The notes beneath the pieces were generated by a model. That model ran no database searches. It worked only from the letters and a program-made list of their open reading frames with translations, and was not told the DNA's origin. From NCBI GenBank assembly GCA_004835665.1, contig RBKR01000010.1, positions 372,001-436,000 on the forward strand: a stretch of 64,000 bases of DNA, given 5' to 3'. Origin of the DNA: Phoma sp. XZ068 (taxonomy: Eukaryota > Ascomycota > Dothideomycetes > Pleosporales > Didymellaceae). Numbering within the stretch: the stretch's first letter is position 1; each line of letters starts with the position of its first letter. The position numbers and the translations under genes are program-made. This document shows positions 20,600 through 31,028 of this stretch, piece after piece.

Positions 20600-23198
20600 C
20601 AGGTTCCTAAGTGTGGTGTTAACCTTCGCTGTATACCATGTAATCTGCTGTTGACTACCAGTATTGCCGTTGAGAATCCACCTGTATACCGATATAGCAT
20701 TACCGCCCTTCGCCGTAGTATATCTATCGTCGGCGGAAGCTGACGACAGTGTGAGAGAAGTCCTTTGCGTAGCCAGTGCTTCTGGCACTGCAGCGCTTCG
20801 ATGGTGTCTGCTTTAAGGCTGTTTCTCTCGTCGGTAACCACTTTCTTGGTTTGACTGAATACGCGTTCACACTCAGAGCTCATCGCCGGCATCGTAAAGG
20901 CATCCATAGCTAGCTTCTGGAGGATGGGAAAGTTGACCGTAGCGTGATCGGAAAGCCACCAAGCAAGTGGATCTGGACAGAGGTCGAGTGTAACAGGGTC
21001 TTCTTCAAAGAATCGATCAAGCTCGTCCATCACTTTTCTACGCTTCCGACTGCGGTTAGATGCAGGTGTCGTAAGCTCTTGATGGCGCAGATAGTCCTCA
21101 TCTTCCGAATCCATATTCCACGCAGTTGACTCGGTACGTGTCCGATGTCCGCTGGCTGCTCAGTATCCTCTTGGGGAAACTCTGCGTATTGTTCGTATAG
21201 ATCCCTAGTGAACCGTATAGCGTCGTGCACCCAAGCGGGATGCTTTTTCCACTTTTGATCAAACCAAGTACGTCTCTTTGCCGGGTGTAGAGCAAGCTCC
21301 GCAAAGTAGTACGGACTCTCAACATCCATACGTTCAAAGTATTTAGCTAGCTTCTGGATAGCCATGGCGTTTAAACGACTCAAGCGTGGTCCAGAGGTAA
21401 TTCAGTTCATTTACGGCCTGCCAGGGCGCACCGAACCGACGGTTTGTGACGCCATCGCTGCTTCTTCCACACTTGGTACGGTCATCGGCGTTTCCCTCGA
21501 GCCGCTTGGTTGCTCGCTCAAAGCGCTTAAGCAGCTTAATGTAGTCCTCAAGGTCCTTCCAGTCCTGGAGAGAAAGCTCATCGTCCTTGAGATTGTAGCT
21601 GTCGCTGGTCTTGTGCTTGTACCAAAGGAAGAAAAGCTCAACTGCTGGCCGAATCTGGAGAAACTGTTTCATCATATAATAGGTCGAATTCTACCGAATA
21701 CAACCGTCTTTGATAAGAGTGAGATGCCAATATTCGTAGAGGTCGTCTTCTTCCTGGCACTCTAGTTGCAACGCAGCTAGCTGCTGTCGGCGTTGATCAG
21801 AACGAAAAAGCCATCGCACAATATTATGTATTCGACCAAGGAGGCCCTTTTCACGCATGAGATCGAACTGCTCAATATCGCTGGCGCCAAGCAGTCGACG
21901 CTCAAGTTTAGATATTCCCTTCCCGAAAAGTAGGGCCTTGACAACTAGATTGACAATGTGGCCGATACAGCGTAAACGCACCTTCCTGTCAAGCCATATA
22001 TTTTGTTCGTTGAGAGCCTTAAAAAAGGCCTCGCTTTCGTTGCTCTTCGCGTTATCCATCATAAGCGTAGAAATACGCTCGGTGATGTCGTGCTTTTTAA
22101 TTCCTAAGGCTAGGACGTTTGCAATATTCTCGCCACTGTGAGAGCCGTGGATTCGAGGAAGGCCAATAAGCGCAGTTTCGTGCTTCGAGTCTTGCCTGCT
22201 GGACACGTAGATTAGTAGGTACGATGAGAAAAGGAGTAAATTAACGTACTGAGCAGATGGGCCACTACTCCTAGTAAAGATAGACCGTTCGTTGATGTCT
22301 AGATATCGCAGCTAATGGTAAGCTTGCTCCTTGCAGAGAGGAGGAAATCCTTGATGTCGGCATGGCGTATATCGTACGCTTGCTTGATCCACGAGCTTAA
22401 CGTGCTTTCTGACTGAGGAAGAAGTCGTTGGATCTCGTAATATGGATAAGCGAGAATATCGCGAGTTTCCACGAGGACGGCTTGGTGGAAAGAGTATATC
22501 TTGAGTTATCACCCAATCTACGTACTTCGTCTTGTATTCGAATTCGTTAAAATGCCGCGACGGAGTGACAGAGGCGGTGGCTGAACGAGCTACGTCCCAT
22601 GGATTTGCAGGCCTTGACAGCATAGCTCTCTTTCCGTTTAGCTTATACTGACCAATCTCAATATTGTGCTCTCTATTCAGGTGCCGCTGGATTGCGTTGT
22701 GCGTTATATATATATGCATCTGGGCGTTGCCTCGCTAGATGGCAGCGTTGGCAAACCCTTATTCTACGGCCACGATCGTCGAGTATGTCCGCACCGTATC
22801 TCCAGATGTCTGGTGGAGCTGTAGATCTATGCAGGACGCGTTTTTCCTTGAGGCGGAATCCCACCACCGCGAACTTGACCGTCTACAAGGTATACACGGT
22901 TCCAATCAAGCTCAAAATGGCAGGCTGTATATTGTTTGAAACCTTCGGGTAGCGTACGGCCCGTGGAAATTGATCCATCATCTTCGACACCGACAGTACC
23001 GGGGTCGGTTGGCGGCGTCGTCGCACAGCTCTGTACGGGCGTAGAGGCAGCGGAAGCTCGATTCGATGGTGTAGAGGGCGGCGAATTGCCCTTGTAACGA
23101 ATATACTGCGTCAGACTCATTGCAGAGTGGCGATATATACGGAGTTGAGAATATTGTTTGTTAAAGACTGTTGACGCGCGCGAGACTTGTGGACCCTG
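20600..23198 (-). mobile_element. Decayed hAT-type DNA transposon
   Basis: Candidate ends are CAGGTTCCTAAGTG at 20600 and, inverted, CAGGGTCCACAAGTC at 23198; both show the CAGGG-like start of hAT elements and share about 11 of 14 bases. An 8-bp target duplication is not clear, so the limits are provisional. The interior holds a heavily damaged transposase on the minus strand. Confidence 0.6.
20700..23120 (-). pseudogene. hAT transposase, multiple frameshifts and stops
   Basis: The start is the ATG at 23120 (MSLTQYIRYKGN). A BED-like zinc-finger region spans about 22870-22670 (WRYGADI ... VCQRCHLARQR) after a frameshift. The RNase H-like core includes LPRIHGSHSGENIANVL, STLMMDNAKSNE, RCIGHIVNLVVKALLFG. 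The hAT C-terminal dimerisation region ends it: DPLAWWLSDHATVNFPILQK and PAMSSECERVFSQTKK. At 21693-21691, IR*NSTYYMMKQ has TAG where the family usually has tryptophan (RWNST), consistent with TGG-to-TAG. Part of the middle (around 22210-22310) is garbled or deleted. At least three frame changes occur across 23120-20700. The element cannot encode a functional transposase. Confidence 0.75.
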
Positions 23199-23232
23199 CC
23201 GCGGATGCACGTGTTTTCGGCAAAGATTTACA

Positions 23233-23478
23233 TTATCCTCGTTGGGGCGATTCGTAGTTGAGGATGCTCACGGCATTATCTTGGGAGGGAATCACCATGG
23301 AGAGAAGTGAAGGTCGTGGTAGCGTATGAAGGCTTTTTGCAGATACATCCGAGCTTGGAGTGTCCCGCGAAGTCGGTCGATATGCGGTGCCATAACGCTC
23401 ATGCTGCTGCGACGCAGACGATTGACTGGCCCGAGATATCGGGTGCGTATGGTTTGCTGGGTTTGTGTTGTCCTGCAT
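23233..23478 (-). CDS. Hypothetical N-terminal coding fragment
   Basis: An ATG-led minus-strand frame of 81 residues, rich in Ser, Pro and His, starts MQDNTNPANHTHPISRASQS. It stops 35 bp from the proposed hAT end. I do not recognise it. It could be the 5' exon of a gene interrupted by the hAT insertion, or a chance frame. Confidence 0.2.
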   Translation of the reverse strand: MQDNTNPANHTHPISRASQSSASQQHERYGTAYRPTSRDTPSSDVSAKSLHTLPRPSLLSMVIPSQDNAVSILNYESPQRG

Positions 23479-23499
23479 AACGGTCGTTGCATCCGCTGT

Positions 23500-24890
23500 G
23501 GCGATGTCGATGATAGATGAAACCGAAGTCTGCTTCGCGGTCCTGCTGTGGCGTAACGACGTGTCTCTTGCGACGGAAAGTCAATTCCTTATTGGAGTTG
23601 AGAGGTGCATTGGCGAAGGTCAAGGACGGGTGCAGCACCACAAACTCCGGCGCCTCTCATGACTGCGCTCTAACTCAACGCGGCTAACAACCTAACAAAC
23701 CGCGCTATCGTGAGGAGACAGAGGGTCTAACTTTGCCGCGCCACATGAACTACTGGTCTTGTGACGCTACCACACACGTGCTGTCGACGAGCATTCACTA
23801 CATGCGCAGCGAACCACGTCTTGTCCGGGGCGTCCGCTGCTGTACTAAATCTTGAGTTGCTCCTAAATCAGCACTTACGTCCATTGTCTGGTGCATGCGA
23901 AGTCTTATTGCGGCTCGCCGTGCCCAAGCCTGCTACTGTACGTGCCGCTGTGCCGCTCTCTGTCCGCCAGGAAGACGCCGCCCTCACCATGGTCGATTGA
24001 GTGAAGCTAATGCCCGCATCCCTGACTGCAGTCTTGAGTTGTGCAACTGAACACGCCAGCGTGATTTCCAGGCCACGCGCTAGAGCCAACAATTACCTTA
24101 ATCAGGTCGGTCCCACACGCTAAGCGCTGTGCCGCAATAACGCTCGGTCCAACACAAGCTTTACCACCTCTGCAAACCCGCTGCAAGGGTCGCCCTACTG
24201 TAGCACTGGCGATTGACATGTTGACAGCTTGACAGCTTGATCTGTGTCGTCCCTGCAACCCACGACCGTGAGGCACCATCCGGGGAACGCTGCGACGCTC
24301 CGCTCAAAGTCACGCGTATGCTACCACCAGTCAGCCTTTATCGGGTTCTGGAGAGGTCGTTTGCGAGAGGGCATGTTATCCAGAGGTACGACGGCACGGC
24401 TGCAGATCAAGTGTCTGTTGCGTCCATCGCTGGACAGGCGTGGTTTGTCCACTCGTTCGCAGCGCTGAAGCCTGAGCGCGCCGCAGACAGCGGCTCGTTC
24501 GTGGGTTATTCGCTAGCACAGCGGATGTAAGGGCGGATGGCAAGGTTTTCCTCAAGTGAGAACCAGGTTGTTGATTGGGACAGGGTTTTGGATGCCAATA
24601 AGAAGACGGGAAACACGGGAAATCAAGGAACCACACATGGAAACCTGGGCGCGTCAAGAAGGGTACGGCAAGCGCGGCGCAGTTCGTCCCCTGCGAAATC
24701 GACGGTGCATCAGAAGGAAGAGGAAATACTCCGGAGCAAAAGCGCCTCGCCCGAACCCTTGGGTCGCGCTAGCTCAAATCGGAGCAGCTGTCTGCGCTGA
24801 CGTCAGATAAGCTTTGTGCAGACCACCCGCACCACAATGACCGACATCCTGTTGACGTCTAGAATAGGGTACAGTAACTTGTGTTCTGCC
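23500..24890. other. No gene recognised
   Basis: Only short frames lacking recognisable domains. The right part (about 24530-24880) may include decayed upstream sequence of the LINE-3 fragment. Confidence 0.35.
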
Positions 24891-24894
24891 TTTT

Positions 24895-25835
24895 CCTGAT
24901 TTGTCGCGACATAGGTGCAGGTCCACAGAGCTGCAGGACAAAGGATACTCAGTGACCGTCCGATGGATCCCTGCCCACGTGGGCATCCCAGGAAATGAGG
25001 CGGCCGACCAGGCTGCCAAGAAAGCCACCGGATGGAGGGAGGACGGCCGCAGCCAGCAGCCAGCAGAGCCGCCTGCACAGCTATACCCTCTCAGGACAGC
25101 ACTCAGAAGATGGTGCAAGACTTAGGCGGAGAGGGCGTGGATCAGCGCGTGGAGGGAAGACAAGAAAGGCCGTCAGGCACACGCCGACGCCCACCAAGAA
25201 GGTGCTGCAACTCCACGAGAGGCTGAGCAAGAGGGAGAGCGCTTTGCTGGTGCAGCTGCGGACCGAAAAGGTTGGTCTAAACGACTTCCTCTTCAATCGA
25301 CACGTCCCGGCCGTCACCAGTGCCCGCTGCAGCTGTGGAGAGCGGCGACAGACCGTCGCCCACATCCTCCTCCGCTGCAGCAAGTACAAGGACTTCCGGA
25401 ACCGCATCTTCGCCAACCTGTCCGGACGGAACAGCCTCAGGACCCATCTTGAGCACGCCGCAGCTAGCCACTAAAGCCATCGAATATATGGAGCAGACGC
25501 AGATCCTTGGGCAAGTGGGGATCAGAGATACGTAGACGACGCCGAGCGCTGGGGGGAGACTGTAGGTACAGCGGACGCGACAGACGAGGCAACGCGCCTC
25601 TACAAGCCGAGAACTACAGTATGCAGTCAGTAGAACTATTATCTAGATGAGCGGCCAAGCATATGTAGATAGTAGTTGATGGAAAACGACAGGTTTTTCG
25701 GGGACAGATGGTTCCATTCAAGGGATGAAGTGGGGCGGCGCGGATGTTGATCCGCGCCGCGTCCGCTGTCTACCACGCCTGTCACTCCGGGCATAGCTGC
25801 GCAGGAAAACACGACAAACAGCGAGAAATCAGTTT
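24895..25835 (+). mobile_element. LINE-3 copy 1: 5'-truncated LINE 3' end
   Basis: Starts inside the RNase H domain of a LINE: LQDKGYSVTVRWIPAHVG followed by IPGNEAADQAAKK (about 24930-25025). A TAG at 25123-25125 ends that frame where glutamine is plausible, and a frameshift near 25190 leads to KKVLQLHERLSKRESALLVQ and the terminal knuckle CSCGERRQTVAHILLRC (to 25474). The 3' untranslated part from 25540 (GGGGGAGACTG) to about 25800 (GGGCATAGCTGCG) recurs at 26588-26895. It is therefore a decayed, truncated retrocopy. Confidence 0.7.
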
Positions 25836-26570
25836 TTGGAATTACCTATCACAATAGCCTCAAAAACATCTGCCAGCGGCTGCAGTAGTCTCTACAGGCC
25901 ATCACGCGTCCCCCCGCGTCGATTTGGCACCTGTAGAGTCGCTGTTGTGGCCCTGGCAGACGCAGACGAACAAAATCAACGAGCAAGCTACTTAACATGA
26001 CACGTCCACCAAATGCAGCGGTAGCCATCTAGACGTGACACAGCAACACAAGATGCGACGGCGGAGCCCAGACGCCCCTGAGCATAACGGCTGCAACATA
26101 CACAACACAGTCACTGATGGGCTTCCTGGTCAGCCCATCACCATCCGACAATGTCTGCAACGTCCCGCATCGACGAGCCCTCGGACTGAACAGCATCACC
26201 TCTCGCACGAATCACCTCACAGACATCCGGCATGCTACCCTCGGTGCCACAACACACTTACAGATCACCAGACAGCCTCGTCCACTGTCGCCCCATGTGT
26301 TGAGGGAGTGGTGCCCCTTCGACACACCTGACAAGGTCTGAGGAGATTCGCGCGAGAGCTCTCATGCTCAGTAGGCTTGACGACACGGACGAGCGGAGCA
26401 TCGCTCTTGTGGAGCCGCGTTGCGACGAAATGCTGCTGCCGCTGCGCCCGGTGGCAGGTCACACCACACAACATAGCCGCATAGGAACCTAGTGGACGGC
26501 ATCACAAAAGTTGGAGAACATCAGAGATCGGGGAACATATTCCAGGCCCTGGGGGCATCGGGGCAAGCTA
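25836..26570. other. No gene recognised between the two LINE-3 ends
   Basis: Short frames only. It may include diverged LINE-3 3' sequence, but I cannot align it by eye. Confidence 0.3.
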
Positions 26571-26587
26571 GCACACACGACAGCTGA

Positions 26588-27000
26588 ACGCTAGGGGGAG
26601 ACTGAAGGTATTGCGGTCGCAAAGCATGAGGCAACCGTGCCTCTACGAGCCTTGAACAAAGCTGCACACACGAGACTTCGAGTACGGCATACACACACAA
26701 AGAAATCCGAGGAACACAAACACAGGCAAACACTTCACTTCTAGAGACGAGATGTACATAGTCGTAGATAGAAGCCAGACAACGGCAGGCCTCTGGGGAC
26801 AGATGGCTCTTTCTAGGGTGAAGTGGGGCGGTGCAGATTCATGTCCGCACCGCGTCGGCTGTCTGCCAAGCTTGCCATCCGGGCATAGCTGCGGGTTCGC
26901 GGCTGAAACCGTGTAGGAAATACCAACCAACCAACCAACCATAGCTGCGCAGTACGCGGCTGAAACCGAGTAGGACTCAATAAATAAATAAATAAAATCA
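26588..27000 (+). mobile_element. LINE-3 copy 2: 3' untranslated end with tetranucleotide tails
   Basis: Matches copy 1 in blocks: GGGGGAGACTGAAGGTA, GAGGCAAC..GCCTCTAC, GGGGACAGATGG, GTGGGGCGG and CATCCGGGCATAGCTGCG. The end is duplicated: a motif GCGGCTGAAACCGWGTAGGA occurs twice (about 26897 and 26955), first followed by (CCAA)n at 26920-26939 and then by (AATA)n at 26979-26996. These are typical LINE tails. No coding part is left. Confidence 0.65.
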
Positions 27001-27773
27001 ATCAATCGAGCAGGGCTGAGTCTGGATGCGCCGGCGTACAGCTGGTTGTCGACGAACATACCGGGCATCAAAACCGCAATCAGCTTCCGATACAGCCATC
27101 GCGCAAACTGTGAGACGCAGAGTAATGGACTATTATGGCTAACGCGAAACCGTCGCGCTGCTCTACGGCTCTGCAGGCCCGCCGTTGATCCCTCGTCCGA
27201 CCCACCACGTCCTCGTCCTTCTCAAGCACGTCGCAACCGATACATATACGCATGACACAGAATACCAAGGTCCGAGTCTAGGCTTCAGCTAGTGGAGTGA
27301 GTGTTACTGGAAGAACGCTGTCGTTGCAAGCGCGTACAAAGATGGAAAAGGTCTGCATATCTTACAAATACAGCTGCTGTATGGTCTTACAACGAATGGC
27401 TCTTTGCATGAGCACTGCAATCATTAGGGCGAAGTAAAGGTGCTCCAGTTTGATCTCTAAGGGTGATAAGGAGTTCGGATCGTCCATGCCCATAAGCGCT
27501 GGTAAGGGTAGAGCAGAGATCTAAGTTAGTCGCGCTGTCATGACTAATAAATATCTGCGGAAAAATGATATGTATGGGCCAACCCTTCAGCCTGGAGCCT
27601 TGCGAAAGGAGCTAGGTGACACTAAATGCTAGAGGTATACTCGGCTCGTTGAAAGGAAGGTATGTAACATTGACGCAAAATCATATTTCTAATAATTCAT
27701 ATCAGAACGTTTTGTGCCGCCGACACCCGCCTCCTATCTCTTCAGCTCATCCTAGCTCTACATTGGCACAATC
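27001..27773. other. No gene recognised; 3' flank of the chromate transporter
   Basis: No frame with a domain. The right end is the downstream region of the minus-strand transporter gene. Confidence 0.4.
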
Positions 27774-29571
27774 TCACTGACTAACAGCACCAAACCATGC
27801 CAAACCCAGAACAGCGCCGAAAACGATCGCTATCGCCGGGGGTACCTTGAACCATGCAGTCTCCGCATACGTGACTGCGGCCACTACAACCCACCACGGC
27901 TCCTCGGCAAGGCTTCTACCATCGCTACTCTCCGCCGTCAAGTATCCGATCTCCCAAAGCCGATACACAGCTGTAAAAACAAGTCCAACAGCTGTAGCAT
28001 TGATGCCTCTGAGCAAATTGATAACCCATGCCTTTGCCCTCACAGCTTGCCAGATCGACTGGACACCGACTGCGAGGATAATTCCTGGGAAGAAAATGCC
28101 TAGATAGCCTAGTAATACGCCAAAGACCGTAGGAGTACCGGAACCTGCGAGCGTCAACGCCCCTAGGTAGACTGCGAAATTGAAGTTTGGCCCAGGGAAA
28201 GCTTGAATGATAGCAAGGCCAAGGAGGAAGTCGCGAGGTGAGACCCAGCCGGGATCAACAACGTATGAACGAAGCAGAGGGATGACGACTGGTCCGCCGC
28301 CGAAAATGATAGTGCCAGCGAGGTACATGTTCGAGAAAAGATCGAAGGGGCGAGGTCTATTGGAAAGAACACCACGGAGAACCATGATGGTTATAAACGA
28401 TACTATGTAAGGTTAGCACGAGCCTGGAAAGCGGGGCGTTTACATACTCAAAAAACCTACGATGAGCGAGATGCCCAGCTTGACGGAAATGTTATGGGTC
28501 TGCGTGTCTGCAACAGGAACTACCTCGGTGCTTTCTGCGCCTCCTTGCGCTGAGCCGGTGTCGAAAGGACTTTGCCCAGCAGGCTCTTGCTCCGTCGAGA
28601 TGCGACCTCCCGAGCCCTCTACCTGCGGCTTTCGCTGAGTGAGCCCTGACAGTGCCGCTTGCGTATGTTCCTCTAGCGGGATGCTCTGTGATGCGTCGAC
28701 GCCTTCAGCATCTCCTCCTTCATTTCTTGCTGCTCGCCTTCTCTTCTCTTCCCATTTGGTTCGTAGCTTGCCGATTCGCTGTTGCAGCCAGCCATCCCAA
28801 ACAACGGTGGCTACGCCGCCAGTCAGAATCAAAATAGGAAAGTACCAGAGCGCGTTGTAACATAGGCCCGCACAAGCACCCATGATAACTAGGATCCTCG
28901 TGAGACGGTCTTTTATGGCTTTCTCCGCTAACTGTTGGCCATAAGCTATCCCGCCACTGACTCTTCGTGACGGAGACTTACTTGCACAGCGGCCAACGCG
29001 ACGATTCCTACAGTACTCGCATTCAGCCCGCTTAGCATGGCGTAAACTGCAGGCGGTAATCGGTCAGGCATCTGTTGAACGCCTAATGATAGACCATACA
29101 TTCCAATTGCGCCAGGCAAGCTCCAGAGGAGGAAAGTGAAGATGGCTCCAATAATGCCTGCACGAATCATTGCGATGCAAAATACCATCTTCGTGGAACC
29201 CGGACCTGGGAGTGCCTGACATATTCCAAAGAGCTCTTGATACTGCAGTCCTATTAACGATGCGTACCGCTAGATCAACACCGTCCTTTTCATTTCCCCA
29301 GCGGTCGTTGATAGTGGAATCATGACATACTTACAGTCTGTTCATCAATCCACTTGCTTCCACCGCCAAATCCAACACCTTCTACAAACCTACGATGAAG
29401 AATTTGGAAGTGTACAGGTGGTCCACCAAAGGCGGTAAAGCCCAAGTCCCAGGTCCTCACGAACATCTCCGCAAGTCGCCATTCTAGCTTTTCCGTATTG
29501 GCCTGGAAGGAGTTGTTGCGCTGGGAGCGTGTATGAGCGCGCATGGAACTAATGATCGAGGAAAGAGGCAT
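27774..29571 (-). CDS. Chromate ion transporter (CHR family), four exons
   Basis: An integral membrane protein of the chromate transporter family, members of which export chromate from the cytosol. Exons: 29571-29335, 29242-28982, 28931-28448 and 28402-27774. The introns (92, 50 and 45 nt) have GTAAGT, GTAAGT and GTATGT donors and keep the frame, giving about 536 residues. The N-terminal half carries the CHR signature LGFTAFGGPPVHF, then GICQALPGPGSTK. The C-terminal half repeats it as AGTIIFGGGPVVIPLL and GLAIIQAFPGPNFN. So this is the two-domain, long form with about 10-12 membrane helices. A hydrophilic, acidic linker (about residues 200-320) joins the halves. The frame is clean. It is divergent from the phosphatase-like gene at 30004. 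Substrate in this organism is inferred from family only. Confidence 0.9.
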
Positions 29572-30003
29572 TGTCAGCTCAGTAGGCGGATTGCCTCTGT
29601 CTTAAGCGCAGGATGAGGCTCCAGTGTATATAGTAGAAGTGGAGAGTTAGTATTAGCGGAATATGCACGTGACCGAACGAATCAAATCTCAGCAGAGACA
29701 CTTGTTTTTAGGTAGAATCTTGGTCCAATCAAGTGGCCCACGTGCTGCTCTCTCCGCCCTTTCCAAGGCGTGGTTGACCGTGCCAAGATATGGCGTACGC
29801 ATTGAGAGTGGCTGGACGGCGGAAACTGTACAGAATCGGCTAAGTGCAAGCGAGGGCCGCGCTACTCGCAGCAATAACGTTTCAGGAGCACGATCAAAGC
29901 AGTCGTGATTCTTGGCATTAATTGCACCATTGCCTCGGTTCCGCTTTTATAGAGATAAAACGCTTGTGCCCATTGCTCTGATAGTCCATAATCCTCATGT
30001 ATT
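29572..30003. promoter_or_regulatory. Shared divergent promoter region
   Basis: 432 bp separate the start codons of the leftward transporter and the rightward phosphatase-like gene. A CCAAT at about 29724 and an AT-rich TATAAA-like stretch near 29955 are candidate core elements. Co-regulation is possible but unproven. Confidence 0.4.
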
Positions 30004-30663
30004 ATGGCATCAACAATATATCTCGTCCGCCACGGTGAATCGGAACATAACGTCTCAAGAGATGTGTCTCAACTTGACCCGCCTTTGACCACACTCGGTT
30101 ACGCCCAAGCTTCTCAGCTAATCAGCAGATTCCCCAATCCTGAGCGGATCGCAGTAGTTCTCAGCTCTCCACTTCGACGCGCCATCCAAACCTCCCTCGC
30201 AGGGTTTCCCCATGTGCTTGAGAAACGATACTTCGACCCATCCTCAGAGTTCGGTGTCGAGAATGGGATTGAGCTCACTTTAGAGCCTGACCTGCAAGAA
30301 CGAAGCGCGTTGCCTTGCGACACTGGCTCAGAGCGCCATGTATTGGAGAAAGATTTCCCGAACTTGACTCTGGAGGAATTGAGTGAGGGTTGGCAGGCTA
30401 AAGCAGGGCAATACGCAGCAGATGACGATTCGGTTACACTCAGGGCGGCAAGGACGAGGGAGAAGCTCAAGCATCTAAATGTGGCTTTACGTGGCAACGA
30501 GAGGAGAGATATTGTGGTTGTCACTCATGGCATGTTTATGAAATTTCTGTCTGGTGAAGGTGATATTGATTTGCCTAAAGCTGGATGGAAATCGTACACG
30601 ATCAGTAACGACGAAGAAGACAGGGCGATACTTATTTTGGTCAACGAAGCCCATAAGTCATGA
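30004..30663 (+). CDS. Histidine phosphatase superfamily (phosphoglycerate-mutase-like) protein
   Basis: A single-exon gene of 219 residues starting at ATG 30004. The catalytic RHG motif is at the N-terminus (YLVRHGESEHN, His10). SSPLRRAIQT supplies the conserved arginine, the LQERS segment the family's acid region, and the second histidine is in VVVTHGMFMKF (about residue 176). This is the branch-1 histidine phosphatase layout. Fungal members of this size are usually uncharacterised phosphatases rather than glycolytic mutases, so a phosphatase role is more likely than 2,3-bisphosphoglycerate mutase. No signal peptide is seen; probably cytosolic. It is divergent from the chromate transporter. 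Confidence 0.85.
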   Translation: MASTIYLVRHGESEHNVSRDVSQLDPPLTTLGYAQASQLISRFPNPERIAVVLSSPLRRAIQTSLAGFPHVLEKRYFDPSSEFGVENGIELTLEPDLQERSALPCDTGSERHVLEKDFPNLTLEELSEGWQAKAGQYAADDDSVTLRAARTREKLKHLNVALRGNERRDIVVVTHGMFMKFLSGEGDIDLPKAGWKSYTISNDEEDRAILILVNEAHKS

Positions 30664-30907
30664 TCTTCTAGCGTAACAAGCGCGATAGGTGTCGCTAGAA
30701 GCGTAAAGTGCCTCAGGGTGATTCGCGGCTTAGCCAAAGCAAGCAAGCACACGCCACGCCTGCATAAACTGAGGCCCTCCTAATAATGCACCTAGCAATA
30801 AAATAGGTGCTGCAGTGTTCGATGTTTAGTATTTAATGTAGCCTCAAGCTCGCGCTTCCTGCATCTACAGGCTTGAAACCAGACTCATCGAAGATCAACA
30901 TGCGATA
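30664..30907. other. Spacer before pogo element E3
   Basis: Gene 3' flank. TA at 30906-30907 is the left target duplication of E3. Nothing else is seen. Confidence 0.4.
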
Positions 30908-31028
30908 ACGTAGCTCACGGGCGAGCGCCGCGCACGGGTGAGCGCTGCACCCCACCAACTTTGCGCACCTGTTTGAGCGTACAACTCAACAACGTGATCA
31001 GATTATATATAGATCTTGATATAATAAA

